Positions 1-8,447 of a DNA stretch of 43,989 nucleotides are shown piece by piece. Below the pieces are notes generated by a model, which was not told the origin of the DNA, did no database searches, and worked only from the letters and a program-made list of their open reading frames with translations. Both the position numbers and the translations under genes were made by a program. The first letter of the stretch is position 1, and the number at the start of each line of letters is the position of its first letter. Source of the DNA: Bacteroidales bacterium UBA6192 (GTDB taxonomy: Bacteria > Bacteroidota > Bacteroidia > Bacteroidales > F082); assembly GCA_002422725.1 (NCBI GenBank), contig DITE01000071.1, positions 1-43,989 of the forward strand. The letters are read 5' to 3'.

Positions 1-150
1 ATCCTTGCAATGCTTATCCTTATCTATAAAAAGATTAACGGATTTGGCTATAAAACTGCAAAAAGACGGTTTGCAATGGAATTAGAGTATATTATCGATG
101 ATTATATGATCCAAAAAAGCGGCGGTAATCCAAATACAGTTTTCCGATAA
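1..150 (+). CDS. C-terminal end of an unidentified protein (partial)
   Basis: An open frame runs in frame 1 from the window edge to a TAA at 148-150, giving 49 residues. It starts with a hydrophobic stretch (ILAMLILIY), goes into a basic patch (KK, KRR) and ends in a polar tail. This would fit the last membrane helix and cytoplasmic tail of a membrane protein, but the fragment is too short to assign a family. The start lies outside the window. That it is coding is an inference from the open frame and sensible composition; it could be chance. Confidence 0.45.
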   Translation: MLAMLILIYKKINGFGYKTAKRRFAMELEYIIDDYMIQKSGGNPNTVFR

Positions 151-260
151 AGTAATCTGTAACCCTAACTTTCAATACTTCAAAGAACTATTTTATGATT
201 AACTATAAATATTTGCACTTAAGGTTTTGAACACTCATAATTAGGAATCTTGAATTTTTG

Positions 261-342
261 AATCTTATCAAGCTAACATCATAACAATCTAACCTGCTGA
301 CAAGTTTTGATTCAACGCATCAACAAATCTTAACAAGCTAAC
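261..342. repeat. degenerate CTAAC-rich direct repeats
   Basis: The 17-mer at 261-277 (aatcttatcaagctaac) recurs at 326-342 with one mismatch. Related CTAAC and CTGAC units lie between and after the copies, for example at 286-303 and 345-350. The stretch lies between the partial upstream gene and the end of the minus-strand hydrolase and has no open frame of note. It may be slippage-derived low-complexity spacer; a role is unknown. Confidence 0.5.
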
Positions 343-354
343 CCGCTAACAACA

Positions 355-1194
355 TCATGATGCATTGGCAAATTTGATCAGCTCATCGTTGAATTTTTGG
401 GTTTCTTCCAGACACAAACTATGGCCGCTTTCTTCAAAAGGAACCATCTGTGAATTGTTTATGCCGGCATTCATCTGTTCGGCAAGTTCATACGAACAAA
501 TTTTATCCTTTTTGCCATGCAAAATGAGGGTCGATATGCTGATTTTAGCAAGGTCGTCCCTGAGATCCGTATCACGCAATGCAATCAGACATTGAGCTGT
601 GGCATAAGCCGATGCGCTTAAACTAATTCCGTTCAGCCAATTCCCAATGCCTTCATTGAGGGAGTTTTCGCTTGCTGAAAAAATTTTAGCAAAGTTGGAA
701 AGAAGCTTTGGACGGTCTTTGTAACATAGTTTAATTAATTCATCCACATCACTTTTGGTGAAGTTGAAGGGAAAATCGGGGCGCTGCGTCCAGATAGGAA
801 CTGCTGCTCCTGCAAGCACCAGTTTTGCAACAGCATCGCTCCTGTAAGTTGAAACATATCTGACTGCAATAGCCCCTCCCATCGAAAAGCCGACCAGTAC
901 AGCATTCGTTATATTCAGCACGGATAATACTTCATGAATATCAGCAGCATGCACATCATAATTGTAGGCGCCATAGGGCTTGTCTGATTTTCCAAATCCC
1001 CTCAGGGTAATACCAACGACACGAAAATTACTATTGATCAGATCGTTGTATTGGTATTCGTACATTTCATCACTCAATGGCCATCCATGAATGAGCACAA
1101 TTGGCCTGCCTTCGCCGCCATCGTTAATATGAAGCCGGATATGGGGATCAACCTTGATGTATTCGGCTCTTGTTGATGTTTGTATAGTTTTCAA
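355..1194 (-). CDS. alpha/beta hydrolase, non-heme chloroperoxidase-like
   Basis: A 279-residue single-domain alpha/beta hydrolase. The oxyanion-hole strand HGWP lies at residues 36-39, and the nucleophile elbow GFSMGG puts Ser104 as the nucleophile. Asp230 (in HGKKD) and His258 (in ESGHS) complete the triad. Spacing and motifs resemble the non-heme chloroperoxidase/arylesterase group, but the substrate cannot be told; esterase or lactonase activity is as likely. No signal peptide is seen, so it should be cytoplasmic. The start codon appears to be TTG and overlaps the stop of the upstream hydrolase gene (TTGA, 1191-1194), which suggests translational coupling; the next internal Met is at 44, inside the fold. 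It is the last gene of a three-gene minus-strand unit. Confidence 0.85.
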   Translation of the reverse strand: MKTIQTSTRAEYIKVDPHIRLHINDGGEGRPIVLIHGWPLSDEMYEYQYNDLINSNFRVVGITLRGFGKSDKPYGAYNYDVHAADIHEVLSVLNITNAVLVGFSMGGAIAVRYVSTYRSDAVAKLVLAGAAVPIWTQRPDFPFNFTKSDVDELIKLCYKDRPKLLSNFAKIFSASENSLNEGIGNWLNGISLSASAYATAQCLIALRDTDLRDDLAKISISTLILHGKKDKICSYELAEQMNAGINNSQMVPFEESGHSLCLEETQKFNDELIKFANAS

Positions 1195-2051
1195 GATGAT
1201 TGGGTTTTTAGGGATGATATAAAGCTCCTGAGTTTTTTATTAAAACTATCTGGATTTTCCAGATTGGAAAGGTGGCCGGCATGATCAATAACTTCGAGGA
1301 TTGATCCGGGTATTTTTTCGTGCATGGATTGAGCTGCTGAGGGTGGGGTAATGATATCTTCGCTTCCAACCATGATAAGCACCGGTATTGTAATTTCATT
1401 CAGTCTGCTGCAGGTTTCCTGTCGGGTCGAAAGGGCAGTTAGTGTGCTGATGAGTGATTGTTCAGTGGTTTTCAGGATCATCTTTCTGACGGATTCTGTT
1501 ACTCTTTCCTTTGTCAGGAGCGAACCTGGGGCAAATAGTTTTTCAAGGCTTTCGCCGGCATATTTTTCTACTCCGTTTTGCTTGATGTTTTCAATCGCTT
1601 TCAACCTGTTTTCTTTTGCCTCCGTTGTGTCGGCCAGGCAATTTGTGTCGCACAAAACAAGACCTGAAAAACGGTTTGGATAGTCTTCAACTGCTTTTAA
1701 GGCAATATACCCTCCCATCGACAATCCGCAGACTATGGCTTTATCAATGTAAAACGCGTCCATAAAGCCAATCAGGTCACTGACAAACAAGTCGATAGAA
1801 AAGTCTTTGTCGCCATGCTCAGTTTTCCCATGCCCCCTGATGTCATAGGCAATCACGCGATAGTCATTTTTGAAAGCTTCCATTTGTGGGTTCCACATGC
1901 TTTTATTGAGCGGAAACCCATGAATAAACAGGATAACCGGGGCTGAGTATGGGCCTTCTTCGTTGTATATGACCGCAATGCTGTTGACAGTTTTACTGAT
2001 GTTGTTTCCTAAGTAGCGCATATGTTTCATTTTTATAGTGGTGTTTATCAT
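1191..2051 (-). CDS. alpha/beta hydrolase, enol-lactonase/BioH-like fold
   Basis: A 286-residue alpha/beta hydrolase paralogous in fold to its downstream neighbour. Visible motifs are HGFP (44-47), the nucleophile elbow GLSMGG with Ser111, the acid Asp232 in VGSED, and the base His260 in DHAGH. The overall pattern resembles 3-oxoadipate enol-lactonase (PcaD) and related carboxylester hydrolases, but no catabolic genes flank it, so a beta-ketoadipate role is not supported. Its ATG overlaps the stop of the bacterioferritin-like gene (ATGA, 2048-2051) and its own stop overlaps the next hydrolase gene, so the three are probably translated as one unit. Met8 or Met11 are alternative starts, but the 4-bp overlap favours the first ATG. 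Confidence 0.85.
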   Translation of the reverse strand: MINTTIKMKHMRYLGNNISKTVNSIAVIYNEEGPYSAPVILFIHGFPLNKSMWNPQMEAFKNDYRVIAYDIRGHGKTEHGDKDFSIDLFVSDLIGFMDAFYIDKAIVCGLSMGGYIALKAVEDYPNRFSGLVLCDTNCLADTTEAKENRLKAIENIKQNGVEKYAGESLEKLFAPGSLLTKERVTESVRKMILKTTEQSLISTLTALSTRQETCSRLNEITIPVLIMVGSEDIITPPSAAQSMHEKIPGSILEVIDHAGHLSNLENPDSFNKKLRSFISSLKTQSS

Positions 2052-2305
2052 ATCAGTAAAAGTCTTGCCAATTTAAGGATATTCATTGCCGACACAGCCG
2101 GTGCACCATCCGGAATGAGGGTGCTTTTGTTGAACCATTCGGCATGATGCGTTTTGTCCATTGCCAGTTTGCTGATAGATGAATGAAGCACATGGTAACC
2201 CCATCCAGCTAAGATTTCAGAACGAGTCAAATGGAGGTTCATCGTTGTAATATTATCTGCAAGCAACGAGTTTAGGTTGGCAATCAGTTGTTTGTAGCTT
2301 TTCAT
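2048..2305 (-). CDS. half-length bacterioferritin-like protein lacking ferroxidase residues
   Basis: An 85-residue protein that aligns without gaps to the first ~80 residues of bacterioferritin (compared from memory with the 158-residue E. coli Bfr). Shared landmarks are LN at 11-12, LL at 14-15, Asn23, WG at 35-36, Asp50 and His54-Ala55. Key residues are changed: the diiron ligands Glu18 and Glu51 are Asn18 and Lys51, Tyr25 is His25, and the haem ligand Met52 is Thr52. Helices A and B are present; helices C, D and E are missing, and the stop is fused by a 4-bp ATGA overlap to the next hydrolase gene, so no second half can follow. It may be a decaying gene, or a small four-helix-forming dimer with a new role. 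An iron-storage function is not supported. Confidence 0.7.
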   Translation of the reverse strand: MKSYKQLIANLNSLLADNITTMNLHLTRSEILAGWGYHVLHSSISKLAMDKTHHAEWFNKSTLIPDGAPAVSAMNILKLARLLLI

Positions 2306-2656
2306 TGCATCGGGCTTAAAGATTTAAATCAGCAGATTTTGAATGAGCAAAGTTGACGAGCTTATGCCTGAAATGTATTACACAAGCTTTGAGAAATGTT
2401 GTATCTTTTACGGGTTATCAAACATATATCCTTGTAATTGTATTGTTTATCAACGATTTGAGCTTTGGGCAATTTTGCCTGATGTCCTATTACACGTCTT
2501 TCGAAAAAATGGGGTGATTATAAGAATGTGACTGGTATAATTATGGATGATTCGGAATAAGATGTTCACTTTTTTGCAAGCATGATGCGCCTTTGGAAGA
2601 CGCTGATAAACTTGTAGTACTGATCTGGTCAGATGGATTGGGTGGGCTGTATCAAA
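2306..2656. other. 351-bp intergenic stretch without a convincing gene
   Basis: The stretch between the bacterioferritin-like gene and the thioesterase gene (both minus) contains only a 62-codon plus-strand frame (2343-2531) of odd composition. No stem-loop with a T-run and no RNA gene is recognisable. It should contain the promoter of the 2305-355 operon, but no exact TAnnTTTG element stands out on the minus strand. Nothing else is seen in it. Confidence 0.4.
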
Positions 2657-3418
2657 TTATTGCCCTTCAGCTTTCCTGGTATGGAAAGCAGCTGCAAACA
2701 CGGTTTTGTTATCCTGCGTCCGTATACCATTGATGGCGTAAGGTTGTTCGGTGAATGAGCCTTTCAGCATGATTTCCTGATCGAGTTTACACTCCGACAA
2801 AAAAGTAATACTGAAGTGTTCGATCACCTGGTTTGGTGGCAAGGATCGTGGTATATGGTTCATAATCCAATCAATATAATAGCTGGTGTTCACATGTTGG
2901 TTAAGATCAAGTTCGGCATAGGTTACCTTGTGTTTACCCAGCATGGCTAGCTCATTGTTCATGTTGAACGCCACAGTCAGGGCAAGGCTTTTCCTGTTAG
3001 GAAGCGCATAAGGAAGGAATTTGTTCAGCAAGTCGGTTTTTTTTGGTTTCCTGTCATCCATACCCAGTACAAGCCACTCGGATGTTGCACTGATCAGCAA
3101 TTCATCCTGCTGATTATGCACTTCAAAATCCCGTAAAGCAAAGGCGCCCTTAAGACCCCTTGTCCAGGTGGTAACACCTATTTTCTGATCCCAGCCTGGA
3201 TATTGCACAATATGGATATGTAGCCTGAACATCACCCAGATAGCCTGATGTGTTTGCATAAAATCGAAACCGAAACCCAGTTGACCGGCATGTTTCCATG
3301 CTGAATCCTGTAACATTTGTGAAATGGCTTTTAGGGTTATTCTGCCTTCAGGATCTACATCCTGCCAACCAACATGGTAATAATCTGTCCTGATGTGTTC
3401 ATCTAACTGCATAGTCAT
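2657..3418 (-). CDS. acyl-ACP thioesterase (FatA/FatB family)
   Basis: Releases fatty acids from acyl carrier protein. With the start at 3418 the protein has 253 residues, a tandem double-hotdog as in bacterial members of the plant FatA/FatB family. The N-terminal hotdog begins near the DPEGR motif (22-26). The second half carries the catalytic signature: Asp171, Asn173 and His175 in DLNQHVN, then Glu209 and Cys210 in the LSEC motif. An in-frame ATG 28 codons upstream (3502) would add a Cys/His-rich extension unlike the family, so the inner ATG (3418, or 3412) is preferred. There is no signal peptide, so it is cytoplasmic. No fatty-acid genes adjoin; it stands alone between two minus-strand units. 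Chain-length preference cannot be read. Confidence 0.85.
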   Translation of the reverse strand: MTMQLDEHIRTDYYHVGWQDVDPEGRITLKAISQMLQDSAWKHAGQLGFGFDFMQTHQAIWVMFRLHIHIVQYPGWDQKIGVTTWTRGLKGAFALRDFEVHNQQDELLISATSEWLVLGMDDRKPKKTDLLNKFLPYALPNRKSLALTVAFNMNNELAMLGKHKVTYAELDLNQHVNTSYYIDWIMNHIPRSLPPNQVIEHFSITFLSECKLDQEIMLKGSFTEQPYAINGIRTQDNKTVFAAAFHTRKAEGQ

Positions 3419-3545
3419 GGAAAAATTGATAATACCCAAAGTTTGTTTACTTTTAACAAAACCAATGGTATCATTGTCTCTGGCATGGCAACAGTGTATC
3501 ATGCCTGATTGCAGATTTAACCGATTGAGACAGGGAATTATTCCA

Positions 3546-5720
3546 TCAAACTAAGAAAGAATGTACAGGGAGTTGAATGGTAAATCTGCTTCCCTTTTCA
3601 GCTGAATTGTCTTTGGAGAGGGTTTTTATCTGGAGACTGCCACCCAGCAAGCCAACAAATTCCTTTACAAGGATCAGACCAAGTCCTGTGCCCATTTCAT
3701 TATCTGTCCCATGACGGTTGAAGTTGGAATCGAGCCTGAATAACTGATCGAGTTTATCTTCGGGAATACCAATACCATTGTCGGAAACACTAATGAACAC
3801 TTTTTTATCATCATTCCTGCATTCAACAATGATTCTGCCATTCGGGGGAGTAAATTTGATTGAGTTGTTAATGAGGTTAATCAATATGTTGCTCAGCAGT
3901 TGCCTGTCGGTTTCGATAAGCTGTTCGGGATCAATAGAGTTGATCAATGTGTGGTTCTTTTGATGGGCGCGTGAATGAAGCACATCAAACACCTCATCAA
4001 TAATTTGGACTAAATTGAAGATCTCGATATTTGGTTTAATCATATCTCTTTGAGCCCTTGACCATTCAAGCAGGTTAACCAGCAGATTATACGTGTTTTC
4101 GCTGCTTTTTCTGATCGACTTCAGGATGGATAGCTTTTCTTCTTCACTGATTTCGTGGTAATCATCAATGATAGCCGAAAGCAAGGGTAGCAGCGAATTG
4201 AAAGGCCCTCTGAGATCGTGTGAGATAATGCTGAAGAACTTGTCTTTGGTTTGATTGAGCTCAGTAAGCATCTTGTTTTTCTCTTCGATAATTTGCTGCT
4301 GTGCTAAAATCTCACGATTTTTTCTCACTAATCTTTTCTTCGAAAAGTATTGGTTTGCAACGAACAGGATAAAAAACAAAATCGCCGAAACTGTAAGCCA
4401 CATCATTAGCCGCTGGTTGCGGATGATCTGTTCATTCAATTCATTTTTCTGGCGTAGTAAATCGTATTCAGCATCTTTTTTCTTGGTTTCATAAATGATG
4501 TCAAGTTCGGCAAACTTTGTGATCCTCTCCAGATTGAGTATCTTTTGCTCGATGATGCTGCCTTCCTTGAAATTGTTGTAGGCTTCCTTAAAATTACCAC
4601 TGGCACTGTCAATCTTGGAGATTATCAGATAGTTGTTTTTTTGCCAGGTCATTGAATTGGCGTCGTTGGCGAGTTTTTTTGCCAAATTTGAATAATAGTA
4701 AGCCGAGTCAATCTGACCTCTGTGTAAATGATGAGAAGCCATTGAGCTATAAACCGCTGACTGAATAATCTGGCTTTTGGTCATATTGCGCATCGAAAAA
4801 GCTGTGCTGATATGAAAGTTTTCTCTATCAGATAATTTTAAAGCTCTATAGGCATTGCTAAGGTTGATATGGAGGGTTATTTGGTTGTCCGAAAAACGTT
4901 CAGGCAGGTTTGCGAGCCCTTTATTCCCAAAATAAAGTACGCTATCGATATTATTCTGCTTTTCCAGGTAAAGTGCAGTTAAGTTATTGTAAGTCTGAAA
5001 CAGCTGATTGATTTTCTCATATCGCTCATCAAGTTCAACAGCTCTGAAATAAGCCTGGCTTGCTCTACCCGGATTGTCGAGTAAATAATAAATGTTACCG
5101 ATTGCATTTAAGGTATAGATTAGCCTGAGTGTATCGCGGGTCTTTTCCTGATAATCCAGCACTTTTAAGTAATATCCAAGAGAAATTTCATACATGTCGA
5201 GTCTCTTGTAAAGCACTCCAAGGTCGTAATACGATTTGGTGACCCCACGCATATTGTTTGTTTCAAGGTCAATGGCAACAGAAATCTCAAGGTATTTTTT
5301 TGCACTATCAAATTCACTTACCATGCTGTAGAGGGTTCCAATATTGTTGGCTGCCTTTGATTTCTTTGGCATGACTTTCGGATCATCTTCGAGTGCCATG
5401 GTTTGGCGATAGAGAGCTATAGCATTTTCATGATCGTCAGAATACCAATAGAGTAAGGCATAGGTGTTGTAATACTCAGCTTTTAAATAATTCTCAGGTT
5501 GTAATAGCAAGTTCTCTGATTTTTCTATCAGATTTCTTGCTGAGTCAGGATATTGTTGTGCAACCTTTTCAGCAAGAATCAACCTGGCCGCTGCCCGATT
5601 GATTTCCGATGCGTTGTTCTGGATGACACTCAAAATGCTGTCAGTATAATTTTGTTGCGCTAGTGTGTTGAAGTACAGGAAAGAAAATAGCAGTAAAAAC
5701 AGGCCATGAACCAGCTTCAT
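3546..5720 (-). CDS. TPR-domain sensor histidine kinase
   Basis: A 724-residue membrane sensor. Residues 1-21 are a signal peptide ending at LAQ. About 25-420 is a series of TPR-like helical repeats that would lie in the periplasm. A hydrophobic segment near 437-456 is the transmembrane helix, followed by a short coiled coil. The DHp H-box ISHDLRGP has the phospho-acceptor His501. The HATPase_c domain shows the N-box (LINNSIKF), the G1 box (DNGIGIP) and the G2 box (GTGLGL). There is no receiver domain and no adjacent response regulator, so its partner must be elsewhere. It is a single-gene unit with its own promoter (5744-5773). The ligand is unknown; this architecture is common in Bacteroidota. 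Confidence 0.9.
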   Translation of the reverse strand: MKLVHGLFLLLFSFLYFNTLAQQNYTDSILSVIQNNASEINRAAARLILAEKVAQQYPDSARNLIEKSENLLLQPENYLKAEYYNTYALLYWYSDDHENAIALYRQTMALEDDPKVMPKKSKAANNIGTLYSMVSEFDSAKKYLEISVAIDLETNNMRGVTKSYYDLGVLYKRLDMYEISLGYYLKVLDYQEKTRDTLRLIYTLNAIGNIYYLLDNPGRASQAYFRAVELDERYEKINQLFQTYNNLTALYLEKQNNIDSVLYFGNKGLANLPERFSDNQITLHINLSNAYRALKLSDRENFHISTAFSMRNMTKSQIIQSAVYSSMASHHLHRGQIDSAYYYSNLAKKLANDANSMTWQKNNYLIISKIDSASGNFKEAYNNFKEGSIIEQKILNLERITKFAELDIIYETKKKDAEYDLLRQKNELNEQIIRNQRLMMWLTVSAILFFILFVANQYFSKKRLVRKNREILAQQQIIEEKNKMLTELNQTKDKFFSIISHDLRGPFNSLLPLLSAIIDDYHEISEEEKLSILKSIRKSSENTYNLLVNLLEWSRAQRDMIKPNIEIFNLVQIIDEVFDVLHSRAHQKNHTLINSIDPEQLIETDRQLLSNILINLINNSIKFTPPNGRIIVECRNDDKKVFISVSDNGIGIPEDKLDQLFRLDSNFNRHGTDNEMGTGLGLILVKEFVGLLGGSLQIKTLSKDNSAEKGSRFTIQLPVHSFLV

Positions 5721-5743
5721 AGAATGGTTGTAGTTTATTATAT

Positions 5744-5773
5744 CAAATGTACAACCTATTTAGTAGAAAACAA
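5744..5773 (-). promoter_or_regulatory. Bacteroidota-type promoter for the TPR kinase gene
   Basis: Reading the minus strand: TTG at 5773-5771, 19 bp, then TACATTTG (5751-5744), an exact TAnnTTTG -7 element. It lies 24 bp before the ATG of the kinase gene. Confidence 0.7.
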
Positions 5774-5783
5774 CTGGCAATTT

Positions 5784-5820
5784 AAAAAAAAGCTGTCAAC
5801 CATGGGTTACAGCTTTTTTT
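5784..5820 (-). terminator. stem-loop terminator after the lipoprotein gene
   Basis: The A-run with GCTGT (5784-5796) pairs with ACAGC and the T-run (5809-5820). An inner AACC/GGTT extension closes a 3-nt loop with one bulged C. It lies 15 bp past the stop of the minus-strand lipoprotein gene and, having A/T tracts on both sides, can act in either direction. Confidence 0.8.
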
Positions 5821-5835
5821 GGTTAAGCTAAAGAA

Positions 5836-7476
5836 TCAGTAGCCAAAGACCTCACTACAAACTTCGGCCGGAAGCTCAAAATTAATGTACTCGTAGCTTG
5901 TTTGAGTTACGGTGAAGGGTTCGTAGTAATATGTTCCATCATAATAACAAAAAATATAATATGTTGCACCAACTTCAACACCGCATATTTCAGCATAGCC
6001 ATTTACCATTTCGGCATACCGCAAGTTTAAATCGCCTGCCTTATGGAAATAAACCGAGAAATTCGGCCTGATGATAAAGTTTGGATCACTGGCACAATAA
6101 GCTTCAACCTCGGCAGTAACGATAGTCCCGTATGGCACAGCCGTGAGATAAATGGTAATGGGAGTGCCCTGACACAGGTTATCAATCATCGTTGGCTGAT
6201 ACTCAGCATTCACTGTGATTGTTGGGTTATTCTCATCAAACCATTCAATATAAACGGGAATATTGGCCGGAGCAAAAAAGGTTTGTACAGGTTCATCCTG
6301 ACAAATCCAAAAATACAGCCATGAGATAACAGCATTGTCCGATTGCCGTCTCATCACGCCTTCCAGCGGAAAACAATCGCACACATCGCCATTTACAATA
6401 AAATTAAATTCGGGGCCATAAGTACAATATTCTGTCCAGAACCAATCGAAATTAAAGTATGACAAGTGGCTTAACTGAGCACTGATTTGAAAACTGCCTT
6501 CATTGCTTTCGATGATTAACTCATCCTCCTCTGTCCACATCCCTGTTTCCTCATCATAGCTCCATAGAGGAATAACATCGCCTGCTGCAACATTTCGCTG
6601 TGCTTCAGGATTGAAAGTGTTGTCGCCAACTACCGAGATCAGCCCCAGAGTACCATTTTCAAATGTTTTAGCCTGACGTCCACTGCCATCGCGAATTTCA
6701 ATAGCAACGAATCCGGCTGAAAAAAACATGCCATCTGCAGTCGAACCATCCATCAGGTTCACATTGGTCATCAACCCGCCCGGAAATGCTGACATGGCCT
6801 CATCAACGGTATTGTCGAAATGAACCAAAAGGATATCAAGTGGGCCCGAAAGTGCAATGCCATCGGCATCTTTCATCGTAATTCCGGCCGGAATGGTTAA
6901 TTCAGCCATGTTGCCAGGGGTTGTAACGACCACACTTTCTTCAAGTTGCCCATTGAATACATTTCCCAAACCACTTTCATTCAACACTGTTACACCGTCG
7001 GGTGGATTGTCGAGAGCAACCATATTTATCCGCACAAAATTTTTGCCTGTTGCCGATAGGGAGACATGCTGACTGGTGGTGAGATAACCCTCCAAACGTG
7101 CCACAATATTAAAACTAACCGTTCTCATTGACGAAGGGGTGTATTCACTATTTGGATTCAATGCAAGGCCTAGTATGCCTTTTTGCGATAAATACTGGTT
7201 GTTGGCTGGTTGAAGACCTGTAGCATCCAGTACACCATTCTTATCGCTTCCGGTAATGGTAATCGTAACGCTCTTGTCATCATCAAAACCAATCAATTGG
7301 CCTGTTTTGGCATCGTACAGCTTCACATCAATTGAAGTTTCAATAATGTTGAAATCGACAATTAGCTTCGCTCCATCGGTAACATCTTTAAGTTTCTTAC
7401 AGGATAATCCCGTAAAAATTGTCACCATCAATAAGATGGATAGTATTGCATATGTAGTTAAAATTCTTGTTTTCAT
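5836..7476 (-). CDS. lipoprotein of unknown function
   Basis: A 546-residue secreted lipoprotein. The N-terminus has a hydrophobic segment and a lipobox ending FTGLSC, with lipidated Cys26 followed by KK. The body is rich in beta-strand-type sequence. Around 190-250 it has a segment (TIPAGITMKDADG, then SGP and a run ending VHFDN) that recalls the extracellular region of FAM171/CILP-like proteins. After it comes a W-D-x-E-x-G-x-W motif followed by HLSYFNFDW near 310-345. Several Cys in the C-terminal half could form disulfides. It is 18 bp downstream of the beta-barrel-like gene and almost certainly co-transcribed with it, so the two may form a surface pair. The FAM171/CILP resemblance is an impression and needs a profile search. 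Confidence 0.6.
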   Translation of the reverse strand: MKTRILTTYAILSILLMVTIFTGLSCKKLKDVTDGAKLIVDFNIIETSIDVKLYDAKTGQLIGFDDDKSVTITITGSDKNGVLDATGLQPANNQYLSQKGILGLALNPNSEYTPSSMRTVSFNIVARLEGYLTTSQHVSLSATGKNFVRINMVALDNPPDGVTVLNESGLGNVFNGQLEESVVVTTPGNMAELTIPAGITMKDADGIALSGPLDILLVHFDNTVDEAMSAFPGGLMTNVNLMDGSTADGMFFSAGFVAIEIRDGSGRQAKTFENGTLGLISVVGDNTFNPEAQRNVAAGDVIPLWSYDEETGMWTEEDELIIESNEGSFQISAQLSHLSYFNFDWFWTEYCTYGPEFNFIVNGDVCDCFPLEGVMRRQSDNAVISWLYFWICQDEPVQTFFAPANIPVYIEWFDENNPTITVNAEYQPTMIDNLCQGTPITIYLTAVPYGTIVTAEVEAYCASDPNFIIRPNFSVYFHKAGDLNLRYAEMVNGYAEICGVEVGATYYIFCYYDGTYYYEPFTVTQTSYEYINFELPAEVCSEVFGY

Positions 7477-7494
7477 TTCATTTTCTTTTTTAGA

Positions 7495-8196
7495 TTAAAA
7501 AATACGGAAAGATAAAACAGCACTGAGCATAGGATAAATACTCATGTCCGAAACATTATTTTCCAGTGTTCGTCTTTGATCCTCGTTTGCGGTTGGGCTA
7601 AGCATTCCCGTTGCATACAAATCAACGTGAGGGCTTCCGTGATATACAGCACCCACCTCGATTGACATGGTGACTGTCCTTAATGGTGTTATAGCTGTGC
7701 CAATCCCAATCCCAAGATAGGGAGAAACCATCATATCCGGTTGTATGCTATAGGTTAAGGTGCCAACTTTTTCGGGCTCAATGATAATTTCGCCAATGGT
7801 AAACTCTTTGGTAGGGTGACCGCTAAGGTCTAGTTTATTAAAGCTATGTATCAGACCTCCAGCAAGAAAGATGTGCCTGCTGAACTGCCAGTTCGCAATC
7901 AGGGAAACAGAACCAAGTTTGATGTTGTTGTCGCCACTGATATCCAGGTATCCGACTTCTTGTTTGAAGCCGTAATTGAAATAGGTTCCTCCAAGTCGTA
8001 GATGGATTTTTGGTGAAACTGCTGCAATGACTTCTCCGCCAAATCCAAATGAACTCCCTTTGAGCCCAAGTGCCATGCTAAAGTTGTTTTCGGAGGCTGT
8101 GCTGCTATCATCATCAGAAAATTCCTGCGATTGTAATGGTTGAATTGTGCAGAGCACAAATATTCCAAAAAGCAGGTAAGGAATAAAATTCTTCAT
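7495..8196 (-). CDS. outer-membrane beta-barrel-like protein of unknown function
   Basis: With the start at 8196 the protein has 233 residues. A signal peptide (MKNFIPYLLFGIF ... LQSQ) is followed by an acidic linker, then alternating hydrophobic/polar strands rich in Gly and aromatic residues, and a C-terminal Phe (SFRIF) as in outer-membrane barrels. An upstream in-frame ATG (8253) exists, but the -7 promoter element at 8223-8230 lies between the two, so the inner ATG is the true start. It is first in a two-gene unit with the lipoprotein at 5836-7476. No family is recognised; a small barrel of 8-10 strands is an inference from length and pattern. Confidence 0.65.
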   Translation of the reverse strand: MKNFIPYLLFGIFVLCTIQPLQSQEFSDDDSSTASENNFSMALGLKGSSFGFGGEVIAAVSPKIHLRLGGTYFNYGFKQEVGYLDISGDNNIKLGSVSLIANWQFSRHIFLAGGLIHSFNKLDLSGHPTKEFTIGEIIIEPEKVGTLTYSIQPDMMVSPYLGIGIGTAITPLRTVTMSIEVGAVYHGSPHVDLYATGMLSPTANEDQRRTLENNVSDMSIYPMLSAVLSFRIF

Positions 8197-8222
8197 GATT
8201 GATTGGTGTTTTGTGAGGTGAA

Positions 8223-8254
8223 CAAAGTTATGCAATTTTGTGGCAAATAGCAAA
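8223..8254 (-). promoter_or_regulatory. promoter of the beta-barrel/lipoprotein unit
   Basis: Minus strand: TTTG (8254-8251), 20 bp, then TAACTTTG (8230-8223), an exact TAnnTTTG. It sets the start of the downstream gene at 8196 rather than 8253. Confidence 0.7.
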
Positions 8255-8447
8255 TATTAGGATGATTATTATTTTTTTTACAGAACACCATTGCCTTTTC
8301 TGATGAAAGAAGTAATATCAGGATGCACTGCCAGTCAGATTATTTGTTGGGTTTGAAAAATAGATTTAATACTTTTGACGAAATTTAAGGTGGGTTTTTA
8401 ATTTGCAGGATAATCATTACTTTTACTTGTTTTAATCGTAGCAGGAT

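Noticed and set aside
1191..2051. The missing C-terminal half of bacterioferritin hidden in another frame downstream
   Set aside because: The downstream sequence is fully explained by an intact hydrolase gene, and the other minus-strand frames shown there (for example 1208-1399) have no ferritin-like motif.
2343..2531. 62-codon plus-strand frame in the 351-bp gap
   Set aside because: Composition is unusual (many Cys and aromatic residues), there is no -7 element or ribosome site before it, and no family resemblance; more likely chance.
8197..8253. Upstream ATG for the beta-barrel-like protein
   Set aside because: It lies upstream of the -7 element (8223-8230), and the signal peptide begins at the inner ATG.
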